Shown here piece after piece: positions 31,281 to 39,664 of a stretch of DNA of 64,000 bases. Below the pieces are notes generated by a model. The model ran no database searches, had not been told where the DNA came from, and saw only the letters and a program-made list of their open reading frames with translations. Source of the DNA: CAUZJF01 sp965248605 (GTDB taxonomy: Bacteria > Chloroflexota > Dehalococcoidia > Lucifugimonadales > CAUZJF01); assembly GCA_965248605.1 (NCBI GenBank), contig CBDFJV010000007.1, forward strand, positions 2,852,001 through 2,916,000, read 5' to 3'. Each line of letters opens with the position of its first letter. Position 1 is the first letter of the stretch. A program made the translations under genes and the position numbers.

Positions 31281-31759
31281 GCGCCCGTTCCGGTATCGGG
31301 TTCGATGTGCACCCGCTCGTCGAAGGCCGCGACCTGGTGCTGGGTGGGGTGTCAGTCGCGTTCGAGAAGGGCCTCTCCGGTCATAGCGACGGTGACGTGC
31401 TGGCGCATGCCGTGATCGACGCCTTGCTGGGCGCCGCCGGCCTGGGGGACATCGGCGTCCATTTCCCGTCCGGTGACTCGCGGTTGGAAGGCATCGCGAG
31501 CACCGAGTTACTCAGTGAGACGGTCGGCCTCGTCGCCGCCGGCGGATGGCAGGCCACCTATGTCGATGCTACAATACTCGCCGAACGTCCGGTCCTTGGC
31601 CCCTCGATTCCCCAGATCCAAGCAAGCCTCGCGACGCATCTGACGCTGGACCGCAGCCTCGTCAACGTCAAGGCGACTACGACCGATGGCCTCGGGTTCG
31701 TAGGCCGTGGTGAAGGAATCGCAGCCCTCTGCGTGGCCACGCTAGAACCTTCGGAATGA
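31277..31759 (+). CDS. ispF: 2-C-methyl-D-erythritol 2,4-cyclodiphosphate synthase
   Basis: A 160-residue enzyme that forms the cyclic diphosphate intermediate in the MEP pathway. The metal-binding GFDVHPL near residue 8, the conserved GHSDGDVLAHAVIDALLGAA block, GDIGVHFP, and TTDGLGFVGRGEGIAA are all present at normal spacing and length. It is coupled to ispD upstream and cysS downstream by four-base overlaps. Confidence 0.96.
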   Translation: MSARSGIGFDVHPLVEGRDLVLGGVSVAFEKGLSGHSDGDVLAHAVIDALLGAAGLGDIGVHFPSGDSRLEGIASTELLSETVGLVAAGGWQATYVDATILAERPVLGPSIPQIQASLATHLTLDRSLVNVKATTTDGLGFVGRGEGIAALCVATLEPSE

Positions 31760-33258
31760 AGCTCTACAACACTCTTACCCGTTCTACCGAGACCCTCACT
31801 CCGATCGGCGACACCATCAAGATGTACGTCTGCGGCCTTACGCCCTACTCGGCGTCTCATGTGGGGCACGCGATGCGGGCGGTCGTCTTCGATGTTCTAC
31901 GCCGGTATCTCGAATACAGCGGACATGAGGTCAAACACGTCGAGAATTTCACGGATATCGACGACAAGATGATCGCGCGGTCCGCGGAGCTAGGCATTTC
32001 AACGGAGGAGCTCGCCGACAGAAACATCGAACGTTATGGGACGGAGATGGCGGCCCTCAACGTTCTCCCCGCCCACCTCTACCCGCGGGCGACGCGCGAG
32101 ATCCCGAAGATGCTCGAGATGATCGGCGCGTTGGTCGAAAAAGGCTTCGCCTACGTTGTGAACGGCGACGTCTACTATCGCGTACGCCAGAACACTGCAT
32201 ACGGGAAATTGAGCCGCCGTAGCCTGGACAGTATGAAGGCCGGGGCCCGTGTGGAAATCGACGAAAGCAAGCAGGACGTCATGGACTTCGCGCTGTGGAA
32301 GAGCCAAAAGCCGGGCGAGCCGGGTTGGGACAACCCTTGGGGAAAGGGACGGCCCGGCTGGCATATCGAGTGCAGCGCCATGGCACTGACGTATCTGGGT
32401 GAAACGCTAGACATCCACGGAGGCGGCCAAGACCTGATATTCCCCCACCACGAGAACGAGATCGCTCAGTCCGAGTCCTACACCGGAGGCGCCGCGATGG
32501 CCCGATTCTGGGTCCACAACGGGCTTCTCCGGCTGGCCGGCGACAAGATGAGCAAGTCCTCGGGCAACTTCATTACCATCGGCGAGGCCCTTCAACGATT
32601 CTCCTCGGACGCTCTCCGGCTCTTTTTCCTGAGCTGCCACTACAGGAGCCCGGCGACGTACGACGAGGAGGCCCTTACAGCACAAGAGCGGGCCGCCGAG
32701 CGGCTGCGGAACGCGATGTCTCTCGCCGCTCGGACGACCGGCGCCGCGACTCTGGATGCTGAGCCGTACCGTAAGAAGTTCATCGACTCCATGGACGAAG
32801 ACCTCAACACGCCTCGCGCGATCGCGGCCCTGTTTGACCTGGCCCACGAGATCAATCGTTCGGTCGAGGATGGGACCGACGTCTCAACTGCACAAGGAAC
32901 GTTGAAGGAATTGGCCGGTGTTCTCGGGCTGACGCTTACACCTCCCAACGTCGACAGCGCGGCCGACCGTGCCCTCCTCCGCGACCTATCGGCTAGTATC
33001 GCCAACAAGATACGGAACAGCGGCGAGCTCGACCTGGCCGGTCGTCTGGAGAAGGCGGTCCAGGACCGTGACGGCGACGACGGCAGTCCTGACGCACTGA
33101 TCGAGGCCCTTGTCGAGACCCGCTCCCAACTCCGGTCCGCGAAGGCCTACGAGCTGGCAGACCTCATTCGTGTGCAACTGGCGGAGGCCGGGTTTGTCCT
33201 GGAGGACACGTCACAAGGGACCGGGTGGAAGCACGGAAGGGCCAAGGAGACTGCATAG
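31756..33258 (+). CDS. cysS: Cysteinyl-tRNA synthetase
   Basis: A 500-residue class I aminoacyl-tRNA synthetase charging tRNA-Cys. It has a C-G-L-T zinc-site start (MYVCGLTPYS), a HIGH-type signature SASHVGHA, the C-terminal zinc ligands region (WHIECSAMA, GGGQDLIFPHHENE), and the KMSKSSGN loop at about 270. The C-terminal DALR-like helical anticodon domain is complete. It is the last gene of the ispD-ispF-cysS operon. Confidence 0.97.
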   Translation: MKLYNTLTRSTETLTPIGDTIKMYVCGLTPYSASHVGHAMRAVVFDVLRRYLEYSGHEVKHVENFTDIDDKMIARSAELGISTEELADRNIERYGTEMAALNVLPAHLYPRATREIPKMLEMIGALVEKGFAYVVNGDVYYRVRQNTAYGKLSRRSLDSMKAGARVEIDESKQDVMDFALWKSQKPGEPGWDNPWGKGRPGWHIECSAMALTYLGETLDIHGGGQDLIFPHHENEIAQSESYTGGAAMARFWVHNGLLRLAGDKMSKSSGNFITIGEALQRFSSDALRLFFLSCHYRSPATYDEEALTAQERAAERLRNAMSLAARTTGAATLDAEPYRKKFIDSMDEDLNTPRAIAALFDLAHEINRSVEDGTDVSTAQGTLKELAGVLGLTLTPPNVDSAADRALLRDLSASIANKIRNSGELDLAGRLEKAVQDRDGDDGSPDALIEALVETRSQLRSAKAYELADLIRVQLAEAGFVLEDTSQGTGWKHGRAKETA

Positions 33259-33316
33259 GCGCGGCTGATCTCGGGCGTCCCGGGCGACCACCCTTCTACA
33301 TAAGGGGCTCGAACTC

Positions 33317-34672
33317 TTACTTCGCAAGCCTCGCCAGACGCAGCTGACGCCTCCGACGACTCACTACCTGGACTAGTACTGATGTGGCGCCTAGGGACGC
33401 GGCCAGCACAACCAGTATGAGCTCTGTCGCCGCCGGTACGGGCACCACGGCGGGGCGAGCGACGAATCTGTGGATGGCGCCGTTGTAGGGGATGATATAC
33501 AGGGTCCCCTGTTGGTCTACTCCGAAAGACGTGATCGTCAAGTTCGTGTCTATGAGGAGAGCTTGCTCGATGACCGAGCCTGCTTCGTAGCGCAGCCCCC
33601 ATATCTTCCCGGAGCAGTAGTCGCCGTAAACGTAGGCGCCGGCCAGGTCAGAGACGCGAGTTCCGCGGTAGACACGGCCGCCGGTAATTGAGCAGCCTTC
33701 TGAGTAAGCGTACTCGGCTACCGGCAGCTCCAGATCAGTCTGGTCGCAGACCGCCCCCGGAGGCGGGTAGCAGTGGGCTCCCTCCATGACGTTCCAACCG
33801 TAGTTGCGACCGGGCTTGAGGACGTCCACCTCTTCGTAGTGGTTCTGGCCAACGTCGCCGACCCAGAGCTGTCCGGTCGGCGGATCGAACGAGAACCTCC
33901 ACGGATTGCGGAGACCGTACGCCCAGAGTTCCTCGCGGACCCCGCCGCCTGCTCCGACAAATGGATTGTCCGCAGGGACCGAATACGGTTGCGCCTGCGT
34001 TGCCGCTGAGACGTCGATGCGGAGGACGCTCCCGAGGAGCGTGGTCCTGTTTTGGCCGTGGCCACCAGGATCGCCGCTTGAGCCGCCGTCTCCCAGGCTC
34101 GCATACAAGTAGCCGTCTGGGCCGAACGCCAGCATGCCGCCGTTGTGATTGCCAAAAGGCTGCTCAACCTCCAGTAGCACCAGTTCGCTATTCGGATCGG
34201 CGAGATTGGCGTCGGTGGAGCTCACGGTGAACCGCGAGATGACGGACCGTAGCGGGGTCGGCGCCGTGTAGTTAGCGTAGAAGTAGCCGTTGGAGAAGTA
34301 GCTAGGGTCGAAGGCCAGTCCGAGAAGCCCCTGTTCACCCCCCGTGGCGCTGAGTTGGGTCCCGATGTCCAGGAAGATGTTGGTCGAGGAAGCTCTCGGC
34401 TCGTTGATAAAGACCAGGACTTGACCGTTCTGCTGAACGACCCATAGCCGCCCCGTGCTATCGGCGGCGTCCGCGATATGGACCATTTGGGAGAACGAGA
34501 GGTCCGGGAATGCCATTTCGACATCAAAAGGCGTGAGGTCGGTCAGCGCCGAACCGATCGGTCCATCCGCCTCAATAGGAGCGGTGGCGTTTGACGTGGC
34601 TGCGAGAGCCGCCACAGCGGCCAAAGCTGCGGTTACTCGGATCAGTCGTGCTGTTGAAACCAGGGTTCTCAA
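33317..34672 (-). CDS. PQQ-type sugar dehydrogenase with C-terminal membrane tail
   Basis: A 451-residue secreted beta-propeller of the glucose/sorbosone dehydrogenase family. A signal peptide (RVTAALAAVAALAATSNATA) precedes blades with GEQGLLGLAFDP, FGNHNGGMLAFGPDGYLYAS, LGDGGSSGDP, YGLRNPWRFSFDP and GRNYGWNVMEG, the usual PQQ/Ca-binding regions. The C-terminus has VPVPAATELILVV, a hydrophobic helix, and SRRRRQLR, which resembles proline-led, arginine-ended sorting tails such as PEP-CTERM, although the canonical PEP is absent and no exosortase is seen here. It follows the SAM hydroxide adenosyltransferase gene by three bases on the same strand. Confidence 0.8.
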   Translation of the reverse strand: MRTLVSTARLIRVTAALAAVAALAATSNATAPIEADGPIGSALTDLTPFDVEMAFPDLSFSQMVHIADAADSTGRLWVVQQNGQVLVFINEPRASSTNIFLDIGTQLSATGGEQGLLGLAFDPSYFSNGYFYANYTAPTPLRSVISRFTVSSTDANLADPNSELVLLEVEQPFGNHNGGMLAFGPDGYLYASLGDGGSSGDPGGHGQNRTTLLGSVLRIDVSAATQAQPYSVPADNPFVGAGGGVREELWAYGLRNPWRFSFDPPTGQLWVGDVGQNHYEEVDVLKPGRNYGWNVMEGAHCYPPPGAVCDQTDLELPVAEYAYSEGCSITGGRVYRGTRVSDLAGAYVYGDYCSGKIWGLRYEAGSVIEQALLIDTNLTITSFGVDQQGTLYIIPYNGAIHRFVARPAVVPVPAATELILVVLAASLGATSVLVQVVSRRRRQLRLARLAK

Positions 34673-34675
34673 GCT

Positions 34676-35155
34676 TCAGGTTTGAGATAGGTTTCCAGCA
34701 GCGTCGCGCGGGCCGGTCGAAGAAGGTGCCACCGTCACGGAGGCGCCCACGCCCGCTGACAGTTCCCTGGCCGCACTTCCGTTCCTCGCCGCGACCTCTA
34801 GATAGCCGTTGCTGCCGATTAGGGCAACCAGACCGTCGCCCTCAGCATAGTTACGGCTGATCCCGGATATCACCGCGTTGCCTATTGCCACCTCGACTGG
34901 GCCAGGCCGGACGTCCGACGCGTGAACGTTGGTGATCAAGTTTCCGAAGCGGTCGACGTGTATGACCCGTCCCTCGATTTCCGTCTCCCCAGCAGCCGGA
35001 GAGGCGAGGTTGAGTACCGTAACTTCCTCTAGCCGGGGGCCGAGTTTTCGAGCCTCAACGCCACTGGCCAGATGTCCGGCGACGGGTGCGAAGATGTCTC
35101 GGCCGTGGAAGGTGTTGCTGACTTCGGGTCGCCAGAACTCGACGTTCGTGAGCAT
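34676..35155 (-). CDS. SAM hydroxide adenosyltransferase, C-terminal part
   Basis: The C-terminal beta-barrel domain of the DUF62 (SAM hydroxide adenosyltransferase, chlorinase/fluorinase) family: NTFHGRDIFAPVAGHLASGV, then GRVIHVDRFGNLITNV and the ending domain. The nominal ATG at 35155 is an internal codon. The frame continues upstream as RAY, then TGA (35165-35167), then the N-terminal part at 35168-35566 in the same frame. The enzyme hydrolyses S-adenosylmethionine to adenosine and methionine. See the upstream part for the break. Confidence 0.7.
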   Translation of the reverse strand: MLTNVEFWRPEVSNTFHGRDIFAPVAGHLASGVEARKLGPRLEEVTVLNLASPAAGETEIEGRVIHVDRFGNLITNVHASDVRPGPVEVAIGNAVISGISRNYAEGDGLVALIGSNGYLEVAARNGSAARELSAGVGASVTVAPSSTGPRDAAGNLSQT

Positions 35156-35164
35156 GTACGCCCT

Positions 35165-35566
35165 TCACCCATCGGGCACTCTGACGGCCATGGGCTCCAG
35201 GAAACTCACCTCATCTGTCGGCCCGTCGGCTTCCACGTCGTTTCGTCGCGGTCCACTCGTCAATACGTGAGTAAAGACCCCGTTGTCCGGCCCTACGAAA
35301 CGGCCCCCAGGGCCCTCGAGCGAGATCGCACGCCGAGAAGTCCCGACGTCCGGGTCCACGATACAGACGTGAACGGTCTCTGGCGGGAAGTACGAAGACG
35401 CGGTCCACAGCACGTACGCGGCGTGGGCCACGTCTTGAGGAGGTATGTCGTGAGATATGTCGACGATGGTGGTCGAGCCGGTAGTGGCGAAGACTGCGCC
35501 CTTCATAGCTCCGACATAGCCGTCTTCGACCCCGAAGTCGGTGGTCAGAGTGATAATCGAGGACAT
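35165..35566 (-). CDS. SAM hydroxide adenosyltransferase, N-terminal part, ends at in-frame TGA
   Basis: The N-terminal half of the DUF62 family: MSSIITLTTDFGVEDGYVGA, IVDISHDIPPQDVAHAAYVL, HVCIVDPDVGTSRR and FVGPDNGVFTHVL are hallmark SAM-binding segments. The frame stops at TGA (35165-35167) after AVRVPDG and resumes without any shift as RAYMLTNVEFWRPEVS, the normal continuation. So one in-frame opal codon divides a gene of about 296 codons. I set the start at 35566, where the family sequence begins; the frame upstream to 35767 overlaps secG. Two separate polypeptides, readthrough or a sequence error are all possible. Confidence 0.75.
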   Translation of the reverse strand: MSSIITLTTDFGVEDGYVGAMKGAVFATTGSTTIVDISHDIPPQDVAHAAYVLWTASSYFPPETVHVCIVDPDVGTSRRAISLEGPGGRFVGPDNGVFTHVLTSGPRRNDVEADGPTDEVSFLEPMAVRVPDG

Positions 35567-35603
35567 TGCGGCTCGGACAGGGCGGGAGCGCGCAGAAGGC
35601 CGG

Positions 35604-35819
35604 TCAGAATACCCGAACGCTAATGATGGATGTCGTGAGAAATACGACCACCAGAACGATCGTGAGCTGGAAGAGGGTCTTTTCGATCCCTCTTCGTGTT
35701 CGATACGAGCTCTCGGCAGACCCGAACAGCCCCGTCCCTTGCCCGCGCACCTGAAGAAGGATAACAACCACCAGGGCGATGGATAAGAGTATTTGGACCA
35801 GATTCATTGTCCCGCTCAT
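35604..35819 (-). CDS. secG: Preprotein translocase subunit SecG
   Basis: A 71-residue protein with two membrane helices (VQILLSIALVVVILLQV and TLFQLTIVLVVVFLTTSI) separated by the typical glycine-rich loop GQGTGLFGSAESSYRTRRG. This is the small SecYEG subunit that assists protein export. It sits between yvcK upstream and the SAM hydroxide adenosyltransferase downstream on the same strand, 66 bases from yvcK. Confidence 0.9.
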   Translation of the reverse strand: MSGTMNLVQILLSIALVVVILLQVRGQGTGLFGSAESSYRTRRGIEKTLFQLTIVLVVVFLTTSIISVRVF

Positions 35820-35884
35820 TTGAGGTCCGCCTTGGAGAGAGAGGTATGTAGCTCGCCGGCCAAAATGTCAGTCGTTTCGATTGC

Positions 35885-37210
35885 CTATCCGACCGTTGCC
35901 GGCGCGGCTGAAGCCAACACGGTTTCGTTCCCATCATACACATCGATAACCAGCTTAGCCAGCTTGACCGGATCGTGCCTGAGTGGGTGATCGTTCTCGA
36001 CCAGGTCGGCAGTGACTAACTTGGCAACCTCCATCTTCGTTCTGGAGAAACCAACGGGCCTGGCTTCGAACCTTGGCCCCGGTTCGACCAGCCGATCGTT
36101 GGCGATTACTCGATCGGCGATGGTCGGAAAGGTATGTGCCTGAAGCGCTTCGACATGGTCCTCCACCGAGTAACCGTCCGTCTCGCCCGGCTGGGTCGCC
36201 ACGTTGCATACATATATCTTGCGCGCGTCCGACGCCTTGATGGCCTCAGCGATCCCAGACACTAGCAGGTTTGGCAATAGACTCGTATAGAGGCTCCCGG
36301 GTCCCATGACAATCAGCTGTGTTTCCCGAATCGCATCGACGGCAGGCTGGTAGGCCTCGACGTTGTGCGGTTCGATCGAAACGCGGTCGATCGGACCGCC
36401 GGACCCGGTGATCGCTGACTCTCCCTGCACGAGCCTCCCATCCCTCATGATCGCTTCGAGATGCAGGTTCGCCATCGTGGCGGGTAGAATCTGGCCACGC
36501 ACGTTCAACACGCGGCTCGACTCGTAGAGGGCCTCCTCGAAGCTGCCAGTGACGTTGGACATCGCGACTATGAAGAGGTTGCCGAAGCTATGTCCCTCCA
36601 GGCCGTTTCCCTGATCGAACCTGTACTGGAAGAGCTCGCTAACAAGAGTCTCGTCATCGGATAGAGCGACCAGGCAAGCCCGGAAGTCGCCTGGCGGGAT
36701 TACTCCCATCTCTCGTCTCAAACGGCCAGAAGACCCTCCGTCGTCCGCAACCGTGACTATGGCTGTCAAGTTGTCGGTGTACACCTTGAGCCCTCTCAAT
36801 AGGACCGACAGTCCGGTCCCGCCGCCGATGACGACTATCCTGGGGCCGCGACCCAAGGAACGCCGGGTGTACAAGGTATGGGTCAAGGCGTCGATGCTGG
36901 ACGAGGAGAACAATAGTGGTCCAACCGAGCGATAGAGGCCGTAGATCCCGAACAGTATTGCTGTCAGGCCTACAATCGCCAGGATCACGCCCTCGAGCTG
37001 CCATGGCAACAGATTCGGTAGGTAAGGGGACAGCACTCGCTTGATGACTATGGCAAGCCCGGTCGAGGACACCACGATCCCTGCCGCGGTAATAAGCAGC
37101 CACCGCTTTACACCTAGACCGAAGTAGAAGAATCGCCCGACAACCCCGGGGGCCGGCTCAGGCGTCCGACCGCCGTTGCGCGCTCCGTTTGAACCGAAGC
37201 TGGGTCTCAT
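35885..37210 (-). CDS. YvcK/CofD-like gluconeogenesis factor
   Basis: A 441-residue protein. Two N-terminal membrane helices (WLLITAAGIVVSSTGLAIVI and ILAIVGLTAILFGIYGL) precede a CofD-like/YvcK domain: VVIGGGTGLSVLLRGLK, TVADDGGSSGRLR, PPGDFRACLVALSD, NVTGSFEEALYES, and LIVMGPGSLYTSLLPNLLV. In Bacillus the homologue binds UDP-sugars and is needed for growth on gluconeogenic carbon and normal cell shape. The membrane anchor is common in Chloroflexota homologues as I recall. It is preceded four bases earlier by gatB on the same strand. Confidence 0.88.
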   Translation of the reverse strand: MRPSFGSNGARNGGRTPEPAPGVVGRFFYFGLGVKRWLLITAAGIVVSSTGLAIVIKRVLSPYLPNLLPWQLEGVILAIVGLTAILFGIYGLYRSVGPLLFSSSSIDALTHTLYTRRSLGRGPRIVVIGGGTGLSVLLRGLKVYTDNLTAIVTVADDGGSSGRLRREMGVIPPGDFRACLVALSDDETLVSELFQYRFDQGNGLEGHSFGNLFIVAMSNVTGSFEEALYESSRVLNVRGQILPATMANLHLEAIMRDGRLVQGESAITGSGGPIDRVSIEPHNVEAYQPAVDAIRETQLIVMGPGSLYTSLLPNLLVSGIAEAIKASDARKIYVCNVATQPGETDGYSVEDHVEALQAHTFPTIADRVIANDRLVEPGPRFEARPVGFSRTKMEVAKLVTADLVENDHPLRHDPVKLAKLVIDVYDGNETVLASAAPATVG

Positions 37211-37214
37211 TCCC

Positions 37215-38705
37215 TCACCTTCGCGACTCGAGCTTTTCTTTGACGAGTTTTGAAGCTACCTGAGGATTAGCCTTGCCCTTGGTGATCCTCATCACCTGGC
37301 CGATGAGATAGCGCATCGCACCATCTTTGCCGTTCAGGTAGTCGGCGACCGCCTCTTCATTTGCGGAAACGGCTTCCTCGACCGCAGGGCGTACGGAATC
37401 TTCTTCGCTGAGCTGCACCATACCCTGTTCGTCCGCAAGCTCCTTTGGTGGCCGACCGGTCGCGAACATCTCTTCGAAAACGGTCTTCGCCATGTTGTTA
37501 CTCAGCGTTCCGGCTTCCACCAATTCGATGAGCTCCGCCAAATGCTGCGGTTTGACTTTGATGTGTTGGATCTCAGTTCCAGTTTCGTTCAACAGCCTCG
37601 CCACTTCACCTAACATCCAATTGCTGACCGACTTGGCCCAAGGCCGAGTTTCGGGGGACCCTGGACCTGTTTCCAAGACGGTCTCGAAGAAATCGGCTGT
37701 TCCCTTCGAGGTCGTGAGGAGGCCGGCGTCGTATGACGACAGCGCGTACTGATCGATGAAACGGGCCTTCTTGGCTTGGGGAAGCTCAGGCAGCGTGGCG
37801 CGTATCTCGTCTACCCATCCCGGTTCGATAACTACCAACGGCAGGTCCGGCTCCGGGAAGTAGCGGTAGTCCGACGCGTACTCCTTTGAGCGCTGACTGA
37901 CTGTCACTCCCCGGTCATCGACCCAACCTCGCGTCTCTTGCTCGATCCTCTCTCCCTCTCTTGCCATGCGTATCTGCCGCCCCGTCTCGTACTCGAGCGC
38001 TGCGTGTACGGAGCGAAAGCTGTTCATGTTCTTTACTTCGACTTTGGCGCCAAGTTCGTCAGACCCCTCCGGTCTGACGCTGATGTTGGCGTCGCACCGA
38101 AAGCTGCCCTCTTCCATATTGGCGGTGCTGGCGCCGATGTAGCGAAGTATCGTGTGCAGGGTCGTCAAATACGCCTTCGCCTCGTCCGGCGATCTCATGT
38201 CGGGCTCACTCACTGTCTCCATAAGAGGGACGCCCGCGCGGTTGATGTCGAGCAGGCTGTACCCGTCACCGTTCGAGCCGTTGCGGTGGAGCAGCTTGGC
38301 GACGTCCTCTTCCAGGTGGACTCTGGTAATGCCCACGGTCTTCTCGCCTTCGTCGACTTGAACCGTCAGCTTGCCGTTCTTGGCGATGGGCTGGTCGTAC
38401 TGCGAGATCTGGTAGCCCTTCATAAGGTCAGGGTAGGGGTAGTTCTTGCGGTCGAACTTGGTCTCGCGCGAAATCGAGCACTCCAGCGCAAGGCCCGTCG
38501 CGATTACCAGTTCCACGGCCCGCCGGTTGATCACCGGGAGAACCCCCGGCATCCCCATGCAAACTTCGCACACCATCGTGTTAGGTGATGCGTCCTGGTA
38601 GTCCGCTCCGCATGAGCAGAACATCTTGCTCTTCGTCAGGAGTTGGCTATGGACCTCAAGCCCTATAACCACTTCGTAGTTGACGGCCGTGGTTGTCACG
38701 TCCAT
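37215..38705 (-). CDS. gatB: Aspartyl/glutamyl-tRNA amidotransferase subunit B
   Basis: A 496-residue subunit of the tRNA-dependent amidotransferase that converts misacylated Glu-tRNA-Gln or Asp-tRNA-Asn. Motifs include YEVVIGLEVHSQLLTKSKMF, CSCGADYQ with the zinc cysteines, VCEVCMGMPGVLPVIN, RKNYPYPDLMKGYQISQ, and EEGSFRCDANISVRP. The C-terminal YqeY-like tail domain is complete. gatA and gatC are not in the window. It is followed by yvcK. Confidence 0.96.
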   Translation of the reverse strand: MDVTTTAVNYEVVIGLEVHSQLLTKSKMFCSCGADYQDASPNTMVCEVCMGMPGVLPVINRRAVELVIATGLALECSISRETKFDRKNYPYPDLMKGYQISQYDQPIAKNGKLTVQVDEGEKTVGITRVHLEEDVAKLLHRNGSNGDGYSLLDINRAGVPLMETVSEPDMRSPDEAKAYLTTLHTILRYIGASTANMEEGSFRCDANISVRPEGSDELGAKVEVKNMNSFRSVHAALEYETGRQIRMAREGERIEQETRGWVDDRGVTVSQRSKEYASDYRYFPEPDLPLVVIEPGWVDEIRATLPELPQAKKARFIDQYALSSYDAGLLTTSKGTADFFETVLETGPGSPETRPWAKSVSNWMLGEVARLLNETGTEIQHIKVKPQHLAELIELVEAGTLSNNMAKTVFEEMFATGRPPKELADEQGMVQLSEEDSVRPAVEEAVSANEEAVADYLNGKDGAMRYLIGQVMRITKGKANPQVASKLVKEKLESRR

Positions 38706-38740
38706 TTTCCTGGCTTCAAGCCCGCAGTGGGCTGCTCACA

Positions 38741-39532
38741 TCATGCGTCGTGAGCTTGAAAATGTCTACGCCCCCAGCGGTGGCGTGTTCGATCGATTCG
38801 CATATTGGGCAAAGGGGTGTTGAATCCCACGCGACCACTAAGCGTCGTCGAGACCCTCTGCCCAGGCGCGCCCTCGCCGATCAGAGGTACGAAACGGCAC
38901 GGCCCCAGGGTCTCGACCGAATAGGACTCCTTCGATCGGCTAACCTTCATCAGGTCCTGGGAGTGCTTCGAACCGACTGGGACAACGAGCCTGCCACCGA
39001 TGGCCATCTGGTCCATCAACTCGCGCGGTAGCTTGGGCGCGCCGGCGGCTACGACGATCCCGTCGTATGGAGCGGCCTTCGGCCACCCAAGGCGGTGTTC
39101 GGCCATCACAACCTCGACCGTCGTGTAGCCCAGGGATGCCAGGCGCTGCCGAGCTGACTCGGCAAGGGATGGTATCCTTTCGACGGAGACGACCTCGGCC
39201 GCCAGCTCGGCCAGAATCGCGGCTTGATACCCGCTGCCGGTTCCCAGTTCGAGCGCCCGGTCCGTCCGCCGTAGCTCGAGAGCGCTCAACATCATAGCCA
39301 CGATGTACGGCTGGGAGATAGTCTGTCCGTCTCCGATCGGCGCCGGGGCGTCTTCGTAGGCCAGCTGTCGGACGCCTTCGGGCACGAATTCTTCGCGGCG
39401 GACCCGTCCCATCGCTTCGACGACCCGTTTGTCACGGATTTCCGTCCACAGACGATCGAACAGCCTGCGCTTTGCGTCCTCCACGGCCTCCCTCTTGGCC
39501 GCAACGATAGCACAGATGTCCGAACTCGACAA
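38741..39532 (-). CDS. pcm: Protein-L-isoaspartate O-methyltransferase
   Basis: A 263-residue SAM-dependent methyltransferase that repairs isoaspartyl residues in aged proteins. The family blocks are APAPIGDGQTISQPYIVAMM, the SAM motif ALELGTGSGYQAAILAEL, and GGRLVVPVG. The length is slightly above the usual 210-230 residues, from extra sequence at both ends; the C-terminal RIDRTRHRWGRRHFQAHDA is not conserved. The start is uncertain (TTG at 39532 or a GTG further in). Confidence 0.88.
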   Translation of the reverse strand: MSSSDICAIVAAKREAVEDAKRRLFDRLWTEIRDKRVVEAMGRVRREEFVPEGVRQLAYEDAPAPIGDGQTISQPYIVAMMLSALELRRTDRALELGTGSGYQAAILAELAAEVVSVERIPSLAESARQRLASLGYTTVEVVMAEHRLGWPKAAPYDGIVVAAGAPKLPRELMDQMAIGGRLVVPVGSKHSQDLMKVSRSKESYSVETLGPCRFVPLIGEGAPGQRVSTTLSGRVGFNTPLPNMRIDRTRHRWGRRHFQAHDA

Positions 39533-39573
39533 CGTATCGACGGGCCGCGCGCCGCGAGATAGACACGTTTAGT

Positions 39574-39602
39574 TTGACTCGATAGGGGTCAAATGCTACT
39601 CT
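39574..39602 (+). promoter_or_regulatory. Candidate promoter/operator of the tetrapyrrole cluster
   Basis: TTGACT at 39574-39579, a 17-base spacer and TACTCT at 39597-39602, 63 bases before the ATG at 39665. It overlaps an inverted repeat TTTGAC (39573-39578) and GTCAAA (39588-39593) that could be a regulator site. Confidence 0.45.
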
Positions 39603-39664
39603 AGCGAAGGCCGTTCAGAGACGACTATCCAAGCGCTGCGCGTAGACGAGAGTGATTCGCAAAA

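Noticed and set aside
35165..35167. TGA read as selenocysteine or tryptophan
   Set aside because: No family member needs Sec at this site, no SECIS-like hairpin is evident, and TGA is used as a normal stop elsewhere.
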